15,528 nucleotides of DNA from VRUE01 sp035557635 (lineage in GTDB: Bacteria; Actinomycetota; Thermoleophilia; Solirubrobacterales; 70-9), in the NCBI GenBank assembly GCA_035557635.1, contig DATMDR010000089.1, positions 1 through 15,528 on the forward strand, in the 5' to 3' direction. Below are positions 1-6,338 of this stretch, piece after piece (the stretch's first letter is position 1; each line of letters begins with the position of its first letter). Position numbers and translations under genes: made by a program. Under the pieces are notes generated by a model that worked only from the letters and a program-made list of their open reading frames with translations, did not search any database and was not told the DNA's origin.

Positions 1-1263
1 CAGCAGCGGATCGCCGAGCTGACCGCGGAGGCGGAGGAGAACGTCTCCGGGATCCGCATCGTCAAGGCCTTCGCCCGCGAGGAGCACCAGCTGCACCGCT
101 TCCGCCGGGCCGTCACGCGGGTCTTCGACCAGAGCATCTACTCGACCCGCCTGCAGGCCTTCTTCTCGCCGCTGCTGGGCCTGCTGCCGCAGGTCGGGGT
201 CGCCCTGGTCCTGCTGGTCGGCGGCCGCCAGGTGATCGCCGGCAACCTCAGCCTCGGCGCCTTCACCGCCTTCTACACCTACGTGATGATGCTGGCCTCA
301 CCCATGCGGATGCTGGGGATGGCGATGGGGATGGCGCAGCGGGCGATCGCCTCCGGCAACCGGCTGTTCGAGATCCTCGACCGCGAGCCGGCGATCGAGA
401 GCGCGCCGGACGCGCCGTCGCTGCCGGCCGGCGACGGCCGGGTCGAACTGCGCGGCGCAACGCTGCGCTACGTCTCCGGTCGGTCAGGTGGCGCTTCCGA
501 CATTGACCACACCCCAGTGGGGTCAATGTCGGAAGCGGCGCTGGTGGACGTGGACCTCGCCGTCGAGGCCGGGCGCACGGTCGCCCTGGTCGGGCCGTCG
601 GGGTCGGGCAAGACCAGCCTGGTGGCCCTGATCGCACGGCTCTACGACCCCAGCGAGGGGTCGGTGCTGGTCGACGGCGCCGACGTGCGCACGGTCGACG
701 TCGGCTCGCTGCGCTCGGAGATCGCCTTCGTCAGCGACGACAGCTTCCTCTTCAGCGCCAGCATCTCCGAGAACATCGCCTACGCGCGTCCCGGCGCGAC
801 GCGGGAGGGGATCGAAGCGGCGGCCCGGCGCGCCCAGGCCGACGAGTTCATCCGCGATCTGCCCGGCAGCTACGAAGCGCTCGTCGGCGAGCGCGGGTTG
901 ACGCTCTCGGGCGGCCAGCGCCAGCGAGTCGCGATCGCCCGCGCGCTGCTCGCCGACCCCCGCATCCTGATCCTCGACGACGCCACCTCCTCGGTCGACG
1001 CGACCACAGAGGCGGCGATCAAGGCCGGCCTGCGCGAGGTGATGGCCGGGCGAACGACCTTCATCATCGCCCACCGCCTCTCGACGGTCTCGCTCGCCGA
1101 CGAGGTGGTGGTGATGGACAGCGGTCGGATCGTCGACCGCGGCACCCACGAGGAGCTGCTCGAGGGCTGCGGCTTCTACCGCGAGATCGCCGAGCACGGC
1201 CTTCCCGACTCGGTCTTCCTGCAGCGCGACCTGGAGCAGCGCGAGGAGCTGGCGCGGCTGTGA
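1..1263 (+). CDS. ABC exporter half-transporter (TMD-NBD), degenerate-site subunit, 5' partial
   Basis: The frame is open from base 1, so the gene starts before the window. The first ~120 codons are the end of a type IV exporter membrane domain, including a VSGIRIVKAFAREE coupling segment and hydrophobic helices around 160-320. The nucleotide-binding domain follows: Walker A GPSGSGKT at 592-615, signature LSGGQ at 904-918, Walker B ILILDD ending at 981, and the H-loop histidine at 1072-1074. The residue after the Walker B aspartate is Asp (979-981) where a catalytic Glu is expected, as in the degenerate subunit of heterodimeric exporters such as TM287/288. Its stop TGA overlaps the GTG start of the next half-transporter, so the two are probably translationally coupled and assemble as a heterodimer in the plasma membrane. 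The substrate (drug, lipid or peptide) cannot be read from sequence. An in-frame palindrome interrupts the start of the NBD and adds about 17 residues relative to the partner. Confidence 0.93.
   Translation, partial: QQRIAELTAEAEENVSGIRIVKAFAREEHQLHRFRRAVTRVFDQSIYSTRLQAFFSPLLGLLPQVGVALVLLVGGRQVIAGNLSLGAFTAFYTYVMMLASPMRMLGMAMGMAQRAIASGNRLFEILDREPAIESAPDAPSLPAGDGRVELRGATLRYVSGRSGGASDIDHTPVGSMSEAALVDVDLAVEAGRTVALVGPSGSGKTSLVALIARLYDPSEGSVLVDGADVRTVDVGSLRSEIAFVSDDSFLFSASISENIAYARPGATREGIEAAARRAQADEFIRDLPGSYEALVGERGLTLSGGQRQRVAIARALLADPRILILDDATSSVDATTEAAIKAGLREVMAGRTTFIIAHRLSTVSLADEVVVMDSGRIVDRGTHEELLEGCGFYREIAEHGLPDSVFLQRDLEQREELARL
492..537. repeat. Perfect 17-bp-arm palindrome inserted in frame in the ABC gene
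   Basis: Arms 492-508 (CGCTTCCGACATTGACC) and 521-537 are exact reverse complements, separated by 12 nt. An alternative inner stem, ACCCC-AGT-GGGGT (511-523), competes with the long one. It is translated as part of a Gly/Ser/Asp-rich loop between the first NBD strand (LRYVSG) and ALVDVDL. The partner ABC protein has only a short TDKDW linker there, which makes the extra stretch about 51 nt. This resembles a small palindromic mobile element tolerated in a surface loop, though a regulatory hairpin is also possible. Confidence 0.85.
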
Positions 1264-3044
1264 GCGACGCGATCCGAAACCTGTGGTTGCTGATCCGGGG
1301 GCAGGACCAGCGTGGCCGCAAGCTGCGCTGGATGGTCGGGCTGCTGCGCCCCTATCGCGGCCGGGTCGCGCTGACCTTCGTCGCGATGCTCGCCGCGACG
1401 GCCGCCGCGCTGGCCCCCCCCTACCTCGCCGGACAGGCGATCGACGTGGGGATAGTGCCCGGCGACAGCGCTGCGCTGACCCGGATCGTCGTCGCCTTCC
1501 TCGCGATCGCCGTCGTCTACGCAGGCGCCACCTACGCGCAGACGTACCTGGTCGGCTGGGTCGGCACCCGCGCCCTCCAGGACCTGCGCGAGCGCGTCTT
1601 CTCCCACCTGCAGGCGATGTCGATCGGCTTCTTCACCCGACGCAGCCCCGGAGTCCTGATCTCGCGCATGACCAACGACATCGAGGCGCTCAACCAGCTC
1701 GTCACCAGCGGCGTCGTAACCCTGCTCTCGAGCACGCTGACCCTGGTCGGCGTGGTCGTCATCCTGCTGCTGCTCGACCTGCAGCTGGCGCTGGTCACCT
1801 TCCTCACCTTCCCCCTCGTCGCGATCGCGAGCGTCGTCTTCCGGATCGCCTCGCACGGCGCCTACCGGGCGACGCGGGAGCGGATCGCCGCCGTCACCTC
1901 CTACCTACAGGAGACGCTCAGCGGCGTGCGGGTGGTGCGCAGCTTCGGCCAGGAGCCGCGCCACATGGCGGCGATGACCGAGCTCAACGAGGCCAACCGC
2001 GAGGCGAACATGAAGACGGTCTACCTCAATGCCTCCTACTTCCCCGCGGTCGAACTGCTCTCCGCCGTCGGCACCGCGGCGATCATCCTCTACGGCGGCA
2101 GCCAGGTGATCGACAACACGCTCCAGGTCGGCGTCGTCGTCGCCTTCATCGGCTACCTCCAGGTCTTCTTCGACCCGATCCAGCAGCTTTCCCAGCTCTA
2201 CACCACCTACCAGCAGGGGATGGCGGCGCTCGACAAGATCTTCGAGCTGCTCGACACCGAGCCCGACATGGTCGACGCGCCCGAGGCGATCGACCCGGGC
2301 GTGCTGCGGGGCGAGATCGAGATGGAGGGCGTCTGGTTCTCCTATACCGACAAGGACTGGGCGCTGCGCGACGTCGACCTGCACGTGCCACCGGGGCAGA
2401 CGCTGGCGCTGGTCGGCGCCACCGGGGCCGGCAAGTCGACCTTCGCCAAGCTGGTGGCGCGCTTCTACGACCCGCAGCAGGGACGGGTTCTGGTCGACGG
2501 GCACGACCTGCGCGAGGTGCAGCAGCAGGCGCTGCGGCGCCAGCTCGGCATCGTCCCCCAGGAGGGCTTCCTCTTCTCCGGCAGCGTGCGCGAGAACATC
2601 GCCTTCGGACGGCCCGAGGCGTCGCTGGAGGAGATCGAGGCGGCCGCGGCGGCCGTCGGCGCCACCGAGTTCGTCGCGGCGCTGCCGGAAGGGATCGAGA
2701 CCGAGGTCGGCGAGCGCGGGGTTCAGCTGTCCGCCGGGCAGCGGCAGCTGGTCGCCTTCGCGCGGGCGCTGCTGGCCGAGCCGCGCATCCTGATCCTCGA
2801 CGAGGCGACCTCGAACGTCGACGTGCGCACCGAGAGGACGATCGAGCGCGGGCTGGAGCGGCTGCTGACGGGCCGCACCGCGATCGTCATCGCCCACCGA
2901 CTCTCGACCATCCGCCGCGCCGGCAAGATCGTCGTCCTCGAAGGAGGCCGGATCGCTGAGGCCGGCACGCACGAAGAGCTGATCGAGGCAGGCGGTCCCT
3001 ACGCGCGGCTGTACGGGGCGTGGGAGGAGAGCTCAGCTGCCTGA
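1260..3044 (+). CDS. ABC exporter half-transporter (TMD-NBD), catalytic-site subunit
   Basis: This 594-aa protein has a six-helix exporter membrane domain (about residues 25-330) followed by a nucleotide-binding domain: Walker A GATGAGKST at 386-394, signature LSAGQ at 490-494, Walker B ILILDE with catalytic Glu515, and H-loop His546. It starts at GTG 1260, overlapping the upstream stop as GTGA, which fixes the start by coupling. It keeps the catalytic Glu, but its signature is LSAGQ rather than LSGGQ. In the head-to-tail dimer this signature would face the upstream subunit's Walker B Asp, so both deviations fall in the same ATP site. That pattern matches asymmetric heterodimeric exporters. 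The protein is expected in the plasma membrane exporting an unidentified substrate. A hairpin follows at 3053-3096. Confidence 0.95.
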   Translation: MSDAIRNLWLLIRGQDQRGRKLRWMVGLLRPYRGRVALTFVAMLAATAAALAPPYLAGQAIDVGIVPGDSAALTRIVVAFLAIAVVYAGATYAQTYLVGWVGTRALQDLRERVFSHLQAMSIGFFTRRSPGVLISRMTNDIEALNQLVTSGVVTLLSSTLTLVGVVVILLLLDLQLALVTFLTFPLVAIASVVFRIASHGAYRATRERIAAVTSYLQETLSGVRVVRSFGQEPRHMAAMTELNEANREANMKTVYLNASYFPAVELLSAVGTAAIILYGGSQVIDNTLQVGVVVAFIGYLQVFFDPIQQLSQLYTTYQQGMAALDKIFELLDTEPDMVDAPEAIDPGVLRGEIEMEGVWFSYTDKDWALRDVDLHVPPGQTLALVGATGAGKSTFAKLVARFYDPQQGRVLVDGHDLREVQQQALRRQLGIVPQEGFLFSGSVRENIAFGRPEASLEEIEAAAAAVGATEFVAALPEGIETEVGERGVQLSAGQRQLVAFARALLAEPRILILDEATSNVDVRTERTIERGLERLLTGRTAIVIAHRLSTIRRAGKIVVLEGGRIAEAGTHEELIEAGGPYARLYGAWEESSAA

Positions 3045-3052
3045 CTCCCGCA

Positions 3053-3096
3053 GCGTTCGCTGTTTCATAGGGCTCTGCCCGGCAAACAGCGAACGC
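3053..3096. terminator. Hairpin between convergent genes, possible bidirectional terminator
   Basis: Perfect 13-bp arms GCGTTCGCTGTTT (3053-3065) and 3084-3096 with an 18-nt loop sit 8 nt after the ABC stop and 8 nt before the end of the convergent lipoprotein gene. No T-tract follows on either strand. The position suggests a shared terminator; an interspersed palindromic repeat is the alternative. Confidence 0.5.
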
Positions 3097-3104
3097 GCTG
3101 CTGG

Positions 3105-3824
3105 TCAGCCGGGGCCGATGCCGCCGGAGCTCCCACCCGTTTCGGGGGTGCCGCCGCCTTCGGTTCCGCCGCCGGCTTCAGCGCCGCCGCCGGTGCTGCC
3201 GGCGCCGCCGGTTTCGGGAGCCGGTTCGACTTCTTCGGGAGCCACTTCGGCTTCTTCTTCGAGGCCTTCGGGCGCGATTTCTTCTTCGATCGGGGCTTCC
3301 GCCCCCGCCGCGCCCGACACCGGGGCGCTGGGCGCCGCGCCGCAGTCTTCGAAGCCGTAGGACTGCGCCTCGGACTGGAAGGAGGTCAGGGCTGTGGAGG
3401 CGCCCGATTCCGCCGTGGCGAGACCGGTGCTGTCGCCCCGTTCGGCCGCCAGCTTCACTTCGCCCTCCGCCTGCGAGAGCGCGTCAGCGGCGCTGGAGAA
3501 TTCGGGGTAGCCGTCGGTTTCCGCGGGAGTCCCCAGCCGCTTCAGGCTTTCGACCATGCCGACGTAGAGGTCGGCGACCTGCCCGGCCGTCCCACCCGCC
3601 ACTTCGGTTTCGCTGGCGCCGATGCCGCCGATCGCCGCGTTGACCTCCGCGCAGATCGCGTCGCCCTGTTCGATCAGCTCGTCCTTGGTCAGCGCCGTCG
3701 TCGTCGGGATCGTCGCTTCGGGGGCCGATTCGGTCGTCTCGTCGTCCCCGCCGCCGCAGCCCGCGATCGCCAGCGCGGCAAGCGGCAGCGCAGCAGTGAG
3801 CAGGAGGCGGTCGCGGACGCTCAT
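3105..3824 (-). CDS. Putative lipoprotein with Gly/Thr/Glu-rich C-terminal tail
   Basis: This 239-aa protein has a lipoprotein signal peptide: positively charged start, Leu/Ala-rich core and lipobox LAIAGC with Cys23 as the lipidation site. A Thr/Glu-rich tether follows. Residues ~46-161 look helical and hold Cys58 (AICAEVN) and Cys161 (FEDCG), which could form a disulfide outside the cell. The last ~75 residues are low complexity, rich in Glu/Pro and then Gly/Thr/Ser, and probably disordered or wall-spanning. I do not recognise a named domain; similar small actinobacterial lipoproteins with a KDELIEQGDAIC-like motif are usually annotated hypothetical. The signal peptide supports the ATG at 3824. 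That ATG lies only 5 nt after the tRNA-Gln 3' end, so no Shine-Dalgarno sequence can exist outside the tRNA body. Confidence 0.85.
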   Translation of the reverse strand: MSVRDRLLLTAALPLAALAIAGCGGGDDETTESAPEATIPTTTALTKDELIEQGDAICAEVNAAIGGIGASETEVAGGTAGQVADLYVGMVESLKRLGTPAETDGYPEFSSAADALSQAEGEVKLAAERGDSTGLATAESGASTALTSFQSEAQSYGFEDCGAAPSAPVSGAAGAEAPIEEEIAPEGLEEEAEVAPEEVEPAPETGGAGSTGGGAEAGGGTEGGGTPETGGSSGGIGPG

Positions 3825-3829
3825 TTCAG

Positions 3830-3900
3830 CTGCGGCCCAGGGACTCGAACCCCGACTACCTCGTCCAGAGCGAGGCGTGCTGCCATTACACCAGGCCGCA
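3830..3900 (-). tRNA. tRNA-Gln (anticodon CUG)
   Basis: The minus strand folds as a complete cloverleaf. The 7-bp acceptor stem pairs TGCGGCC with GGCCGCA. The D-arm is GTG/CAC with TAATGGCAG between. The anticodon stem CCTCG/CGAGG encloses loop CTCTGGA (anticodon CTG), the variable loop is 4 nt, and the T-arm has loop TTCGAGT. The discriminator base is G, as usual for glutamine tRNAs. CCA is not encoded: CTGAA and then the lipoprotein ATG follow. The gene lies 27 nt downstream of the flavoprotein stop on the same strand and may be co-transcribed with it. Confidence 0.96.
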
Positions 3901-3927
3901 TCGAGAGAACCTCAGGATATCTGCTTA

Positions 3928-5160
3928 CTAGGCGACGGCTGAAAGGTCGCTGTCGGGGTCGGCGATCTGGGCCTTGGCGGCGGAGACGTCGACGCGGTCG
4001 GCGAGCAGGCGGCGGGCCTCGGCGAGGTCTTCGGAGCGGTCGACGCTGAGCGCGCCGGCGACGCGGCCGTCCTTCAGGTACCAGACCGAGAACTGGCCGG
4101 AGTCGCGGTCGCCGCGCCAGACCTCCTCGTCCCACTCGTAGGCGGGGCCGACGTACTCCAGCCCGGCCCAGTCGGCGAGGTCGCTGAAGAAATAAGGGAC
4201 GACGTCGTAGTCGCGCTCCTCGCCGAGCATATTGCGAGCGACGTGCATCCCCTGCTGCATCGCCACGTCCCAGTGCTCGACCCGCAGCCGCCGCCCGTGG
4301 ACGACGCTGTCGTAGGAGCAGCAGTCGCCCGCGGCGTAGATCCCCTCCACCGAGCTCTGCAGCTTCGAGTCGCAGACAATGCCGTCGTCGACCTCGAGCC
4401 CGGCGCGCTGGGCCAGCATCGCGTCGGGGCGCACGCCGGCGCCGACCACGGCCGCGTCGCACTCGACCGCGAGCCCGCTCTTGGCCAGCACCGCCTTGAC
4501 CCGGCCATCGCCCTCGAACGCCTCCAGCTCCTCGCCGCCGTGGATCGTGACGCCCTTCGACTCGAGCAGCTCGTGGAACCAGCGGCCGGCGTCCTCGCCG
4601 AAGGTGCGCGAGAGGACCACGTCCTCCATCGTCACGATCGTGCAGTCGACGCCCTTCGCGGTCAGCGAGGCGGCGACCTCGCAGCCGATGTAGCTGCCGC
4701 CGACCAGGACCACGCGCTCCGCCCCCTCGGCGTCGGCACGGATCGCGTCGGAGTTGCCGAAGGCGCGCAGGTAGTGGATGCCCTCGTTCTCGGCGCCCTC
4801 GACGCGGAGGATGTTGACCATCGCGCCGGTGCCGAGCAGCGCCTTGCCGAAGGACACCTCCTCCCCGCCCTGCAGCTTCGCCGTGTGGGCCGCCGGGTCG
4901 AGCGACATCACGCTGGCGCCGGTGCGCAGTTCGACCTCGTTCTCCTCGTACCAGCTCGGCGGGTTGACGTAGGCGTCCTCGCGCTCCGCCTCGCCGCGCA
5001 GGTACTCCTTGGAGAGCGGCGGCCGTTCGTAGGGCGGCTCGGGCTCACGCCCGACCAGCAGGATCGACCCCTCGGCACCGCGCTTGCGCAGCTCGGCGGC
5101 GCAGTGGGCCGAAGCGAGGCCGCCGCCGACGAGGAGGAAGTCGACCTCGCGGTCGGCCAT
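3928..5160 (-). CDS. FAD/NAD(P)H-dependent oxidoreductase, ferredoxin-reductase type
   Basis: This 410-aa protein has the full layout of ferredoxin/rhodocoxin/putidaredoxin reductases. The N-terminal FAD Rossmann motif is LLVGGGLASAHC (G12-G14). The family motif PPYERPPLSK lies at 42-51 and the NAD(P)H Rossmann motif LVGGSYIGCE at 152-161. The second FAD contact GIYAAGDC is at 273-280, and a reductase C-terminal domain begins around VEHWDVAMQQG (294-304) and VPYFFSD (321-327). It would pass electrons from NAD(P)H through FAD to a small iron-sulfur partner, but no ferredoxin or P450 gene is in the window. It starts 5 nt after the stop of the upstream RCK gene, so it is probably in the same operon. 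Being next to NAD(H)-binding RCK proteins, it may link redox state to transport; that is inference. Confidence 0.93.
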   Translation of the reverse strand: MADREVDFLLVGGGLASAHCAAELRKRGAEGSILLVGREPEPPYERPPLSKEYLRGEAEREDAYVNPPSWYEENEVELRTGASVMSLDPAAHTAKLQGGEEVSFGKALLGTGAMVNILRVEGAENEGIHYLRAFGNSDAIRADAEGAERVVLVGGSYIGCEVAASLTAKGVDCTIVTMEDVVLSRTFGEDAGRWFHELLESKGVTIHGGEELEAFEGDGRVKAVLAKSGLAVECDAAVVGAGVRPDAMLAQRAGLEVDDGIVCDSKLQSSVEGIYAAGDCCSYDSVVHGRRLRVEHWDVAMQQGMHVARNMLGEERDYDVVPYFFSDLADWAGLEYVGPAYEWDEEVWRGDRDSGQFSVWYLKDGRVAGALSVDRSEDLAEARRLLADRVDVSAAKAQIADPDSDLSAVA

Positions 5161-5165
5161 CGGGC

Positions 5166-5852
5166 TCAGCCGTCCGTGCCGGCGCCGTTGCCGCCGCCGG
5201 GACCGAAGAGCTGCTTGAGGTCGTCCTCGCGGCCCGGGTCGAGGACGGCGAGGATCTCGTCGCCGGCCTCGAGCACCGTCTCCGGGCCCGGGACGAAGCC
5301 CTTGCCGTCGCGCAGGACCGAGATCAGCAGGCTCCCTTCCGGCATCTCGAGGTCGCCGACCCGGCGCCCGGTGACGACCGAGTCCTGGCCGAGCAGCATC
5401 TCGATGATCTCCAGCTGCTCCTCCTGCAGGTCGAGCAGGTGGATCAGGCCGTACTCGGGCACCTCGTGCTCGATCAGGCGGAGGATCAGGTCGGTGGCAG
5501 AGACCACCGGTTTGATCCCGAGCAGGTCGAAGTGCTCGCGGTTGCGCGGGTTGTTGACGCGGGCGATCACCTGGCCGACCTCGTACTTCTCGCGGGCGAC
5601 CTGGCAGATCAGCATGTTGTCCTCGTCGTCGCCGGTCACCGCGATCACCATGTCGGCGCGCTGGATCCCGGCCCGCTCCAGCACCCAGAGCTCGGAGGCG
5701 TCGCCGTAGGTGATGTTGTGCTCGAGCTCCTGCTCGACCATCAGGTAGCGGCGCCGGTTGCTCTCGATCACGGTCACCTCGTGGCCCTTTTCGAGCAGCT
5801 CACGGGTCAGGTTCCAACCGACCTTGCCCGCTCCGACGACCATGATGTACAT
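5166..5852 (-). CDS. trkA: TrkA-type RCK protein with RCK_N and RCK_C domains
   Basis: This 228-aa protein is a regulatory subunit of potassium transport. The N-terminal RCK_N Rossmann fold has VVGAGKVG (residues 5-12) and the acidic Glu30 at the end of the second strand, typical of NAD(H) binding. A C-terminal RCK_C domain covers about residues 140-218 (EMPEGSLLISVLRDGKGFVP and AGDEILAVLDP). It ends in a short Gly-rich tail. I use the ATG at 5852. The open frame extends to 5987, but that extension overlaps the other RCK gene and is Arg/Pro-rich shadow sequence, whereas 5852 gives a canonical N-terminus 2 nt after the upstream stop with GAGGCGG upstream as ribosome binding site. The pair resembles CeoB/CeoC of mycobacteria. 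No TrkH/KtrB channel is present, so the likely membrane partner is the APC permease upstream. Confidence 0.93.
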   Translation of the reverse strand: MYIMVVGAGKVGWNLTRELLEKGHEVTVIESNRRRYLMVEQELEHNITYGDASELWVLERAGIQRADMVIAVTGDDEDNMLICQVAREKYEVGQVIARVNNPRNREHFDLLGIKPVVSATDLILRLIEHEVPEYGLIHLLDLQEEQLEIIEMLLGQDSVVTGRRVGDLEMPEGSLLISVLRDGKGFVPGPETVLEAGDEILAVLDPGREDDLKQLFGPGGGNGAGTDG

Positions 5853-5854
5853 GC

Positions 5855-6325
5855 TCAGACCGCCTCGGGCTGGGTGTTGGCGCCGCCGGCGCCGTTGCGT
5901 TGGGCGCCGTCGCGCACGGCGCTCTCCAGCATGTCGATCGCGACCCGGGTCGGGCAGATCGTGTGCACGCCCTGGCGCTGGTACCACTCGGCCCGCAGCG
6001 GGTCGAGGATCCGCGCGATCACCGTCGGCACCTCGTAGCGGCGCTGGGCGATCTGGGCGATCACGATGTTGGTGTTGTCGCCGTCGGTGGAGGCGATGAA
6101 GGCATCGGCCTTCTCGATCCCGGCGGCGACCAGCGCGTCCGTCTCGAGGCCGGCGCCGACGGTGAAGTGACCGCCGTGGTCCTCCCAGCCCTTGTCGAGC
6201 CCGACCTCGAGCCTGGCGTGGGACTCGGGGTCCTCATCCAGACAGGAGACCTCGTGGCCCTCGCGCAGCATCGCCCGCGCCACCGAGGAGCCGACCCGCC
6301 CGCAGCCCACGATCAGGATGAACAT
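5855..6325 (-). CDS. trkA: TrkA-type RCK_N protein, single domain
   Basis: This 156-aa protein has one RCK_N Rossmann domain: LIVGCGRVG at residues 4-12, acidic Asp30 in CLDEDPE, then DAFIASTDGDNTN and VIARILDPLRAEWYQRQG. Unlike its neighbour it lacks an RCK_C domain and ends in a ~25-residue Gly/Asn/Ala-rich tail. It should bind NAD(H) or another nucleotide and form mixed octameric rings or dimers with the second RCK protein, regulating cation flux at the membrane. It begins 10 nt after the permease stop. A TAGTAT box ends exactly 7 nt before the ATG, so an additional leaderless promoter is possible. The downstream RCK gene starts 2 nt after its stop. Confidence 0.92.
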   Translation of the reverse strand: MFILIVGCGRVGSSVARAMLREGHEVSCLDEDPESHARLEVGLDKGWEDHGGHFTVGAGLETDALVAAGIEKADAFIASTDGDNTNIVIAQIAQRRYEVPTVIARILDPLRAEWYQRQGVHTICPTRVAIDMLESAVRDGAQRNGAGGANTQPEAV

Positions 6326-6332
6326 GGCCCTG

Positions 6333-6338
6333 ATACTA
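6333..6338 (-). promoter_or_regulatory. Candidate -10 box of a leaderless promoter for the RCK pair
   Basis: TAGTAT on the minus strand is followed by 7 nt and then the ATG at 6325, placing a start of transcription at or next to the start codon. The context CGGCCTAGTATC is nearly the same as that in front of the small membrane gene at 8521. There is no clear -35 box. The box overlaps the permease stop codon. Confidence 0.45.

Noticed and set aside
3105..3150. Sortase-like PETGG near the C-terminus of the lipoprotein
   Set aside because: No following hydrophobic helix or basic tail, and the protein already has a lipobox; it is part of a low-complexity tail.
3830..3900. tRNA-Gln as an attachment site of an integrated element
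   Set aside because: No integrase, no repeat of the tRNA 3' end and no mobile genes on either side within the window.
5853..5987. N-terminal extension of the second RCK protein
   Set aside because: It overlaps the first RCK gene in another frame and is Arg/Pro-rich; the canonical Rossmann start is at 5852 with a ribosome binding site.
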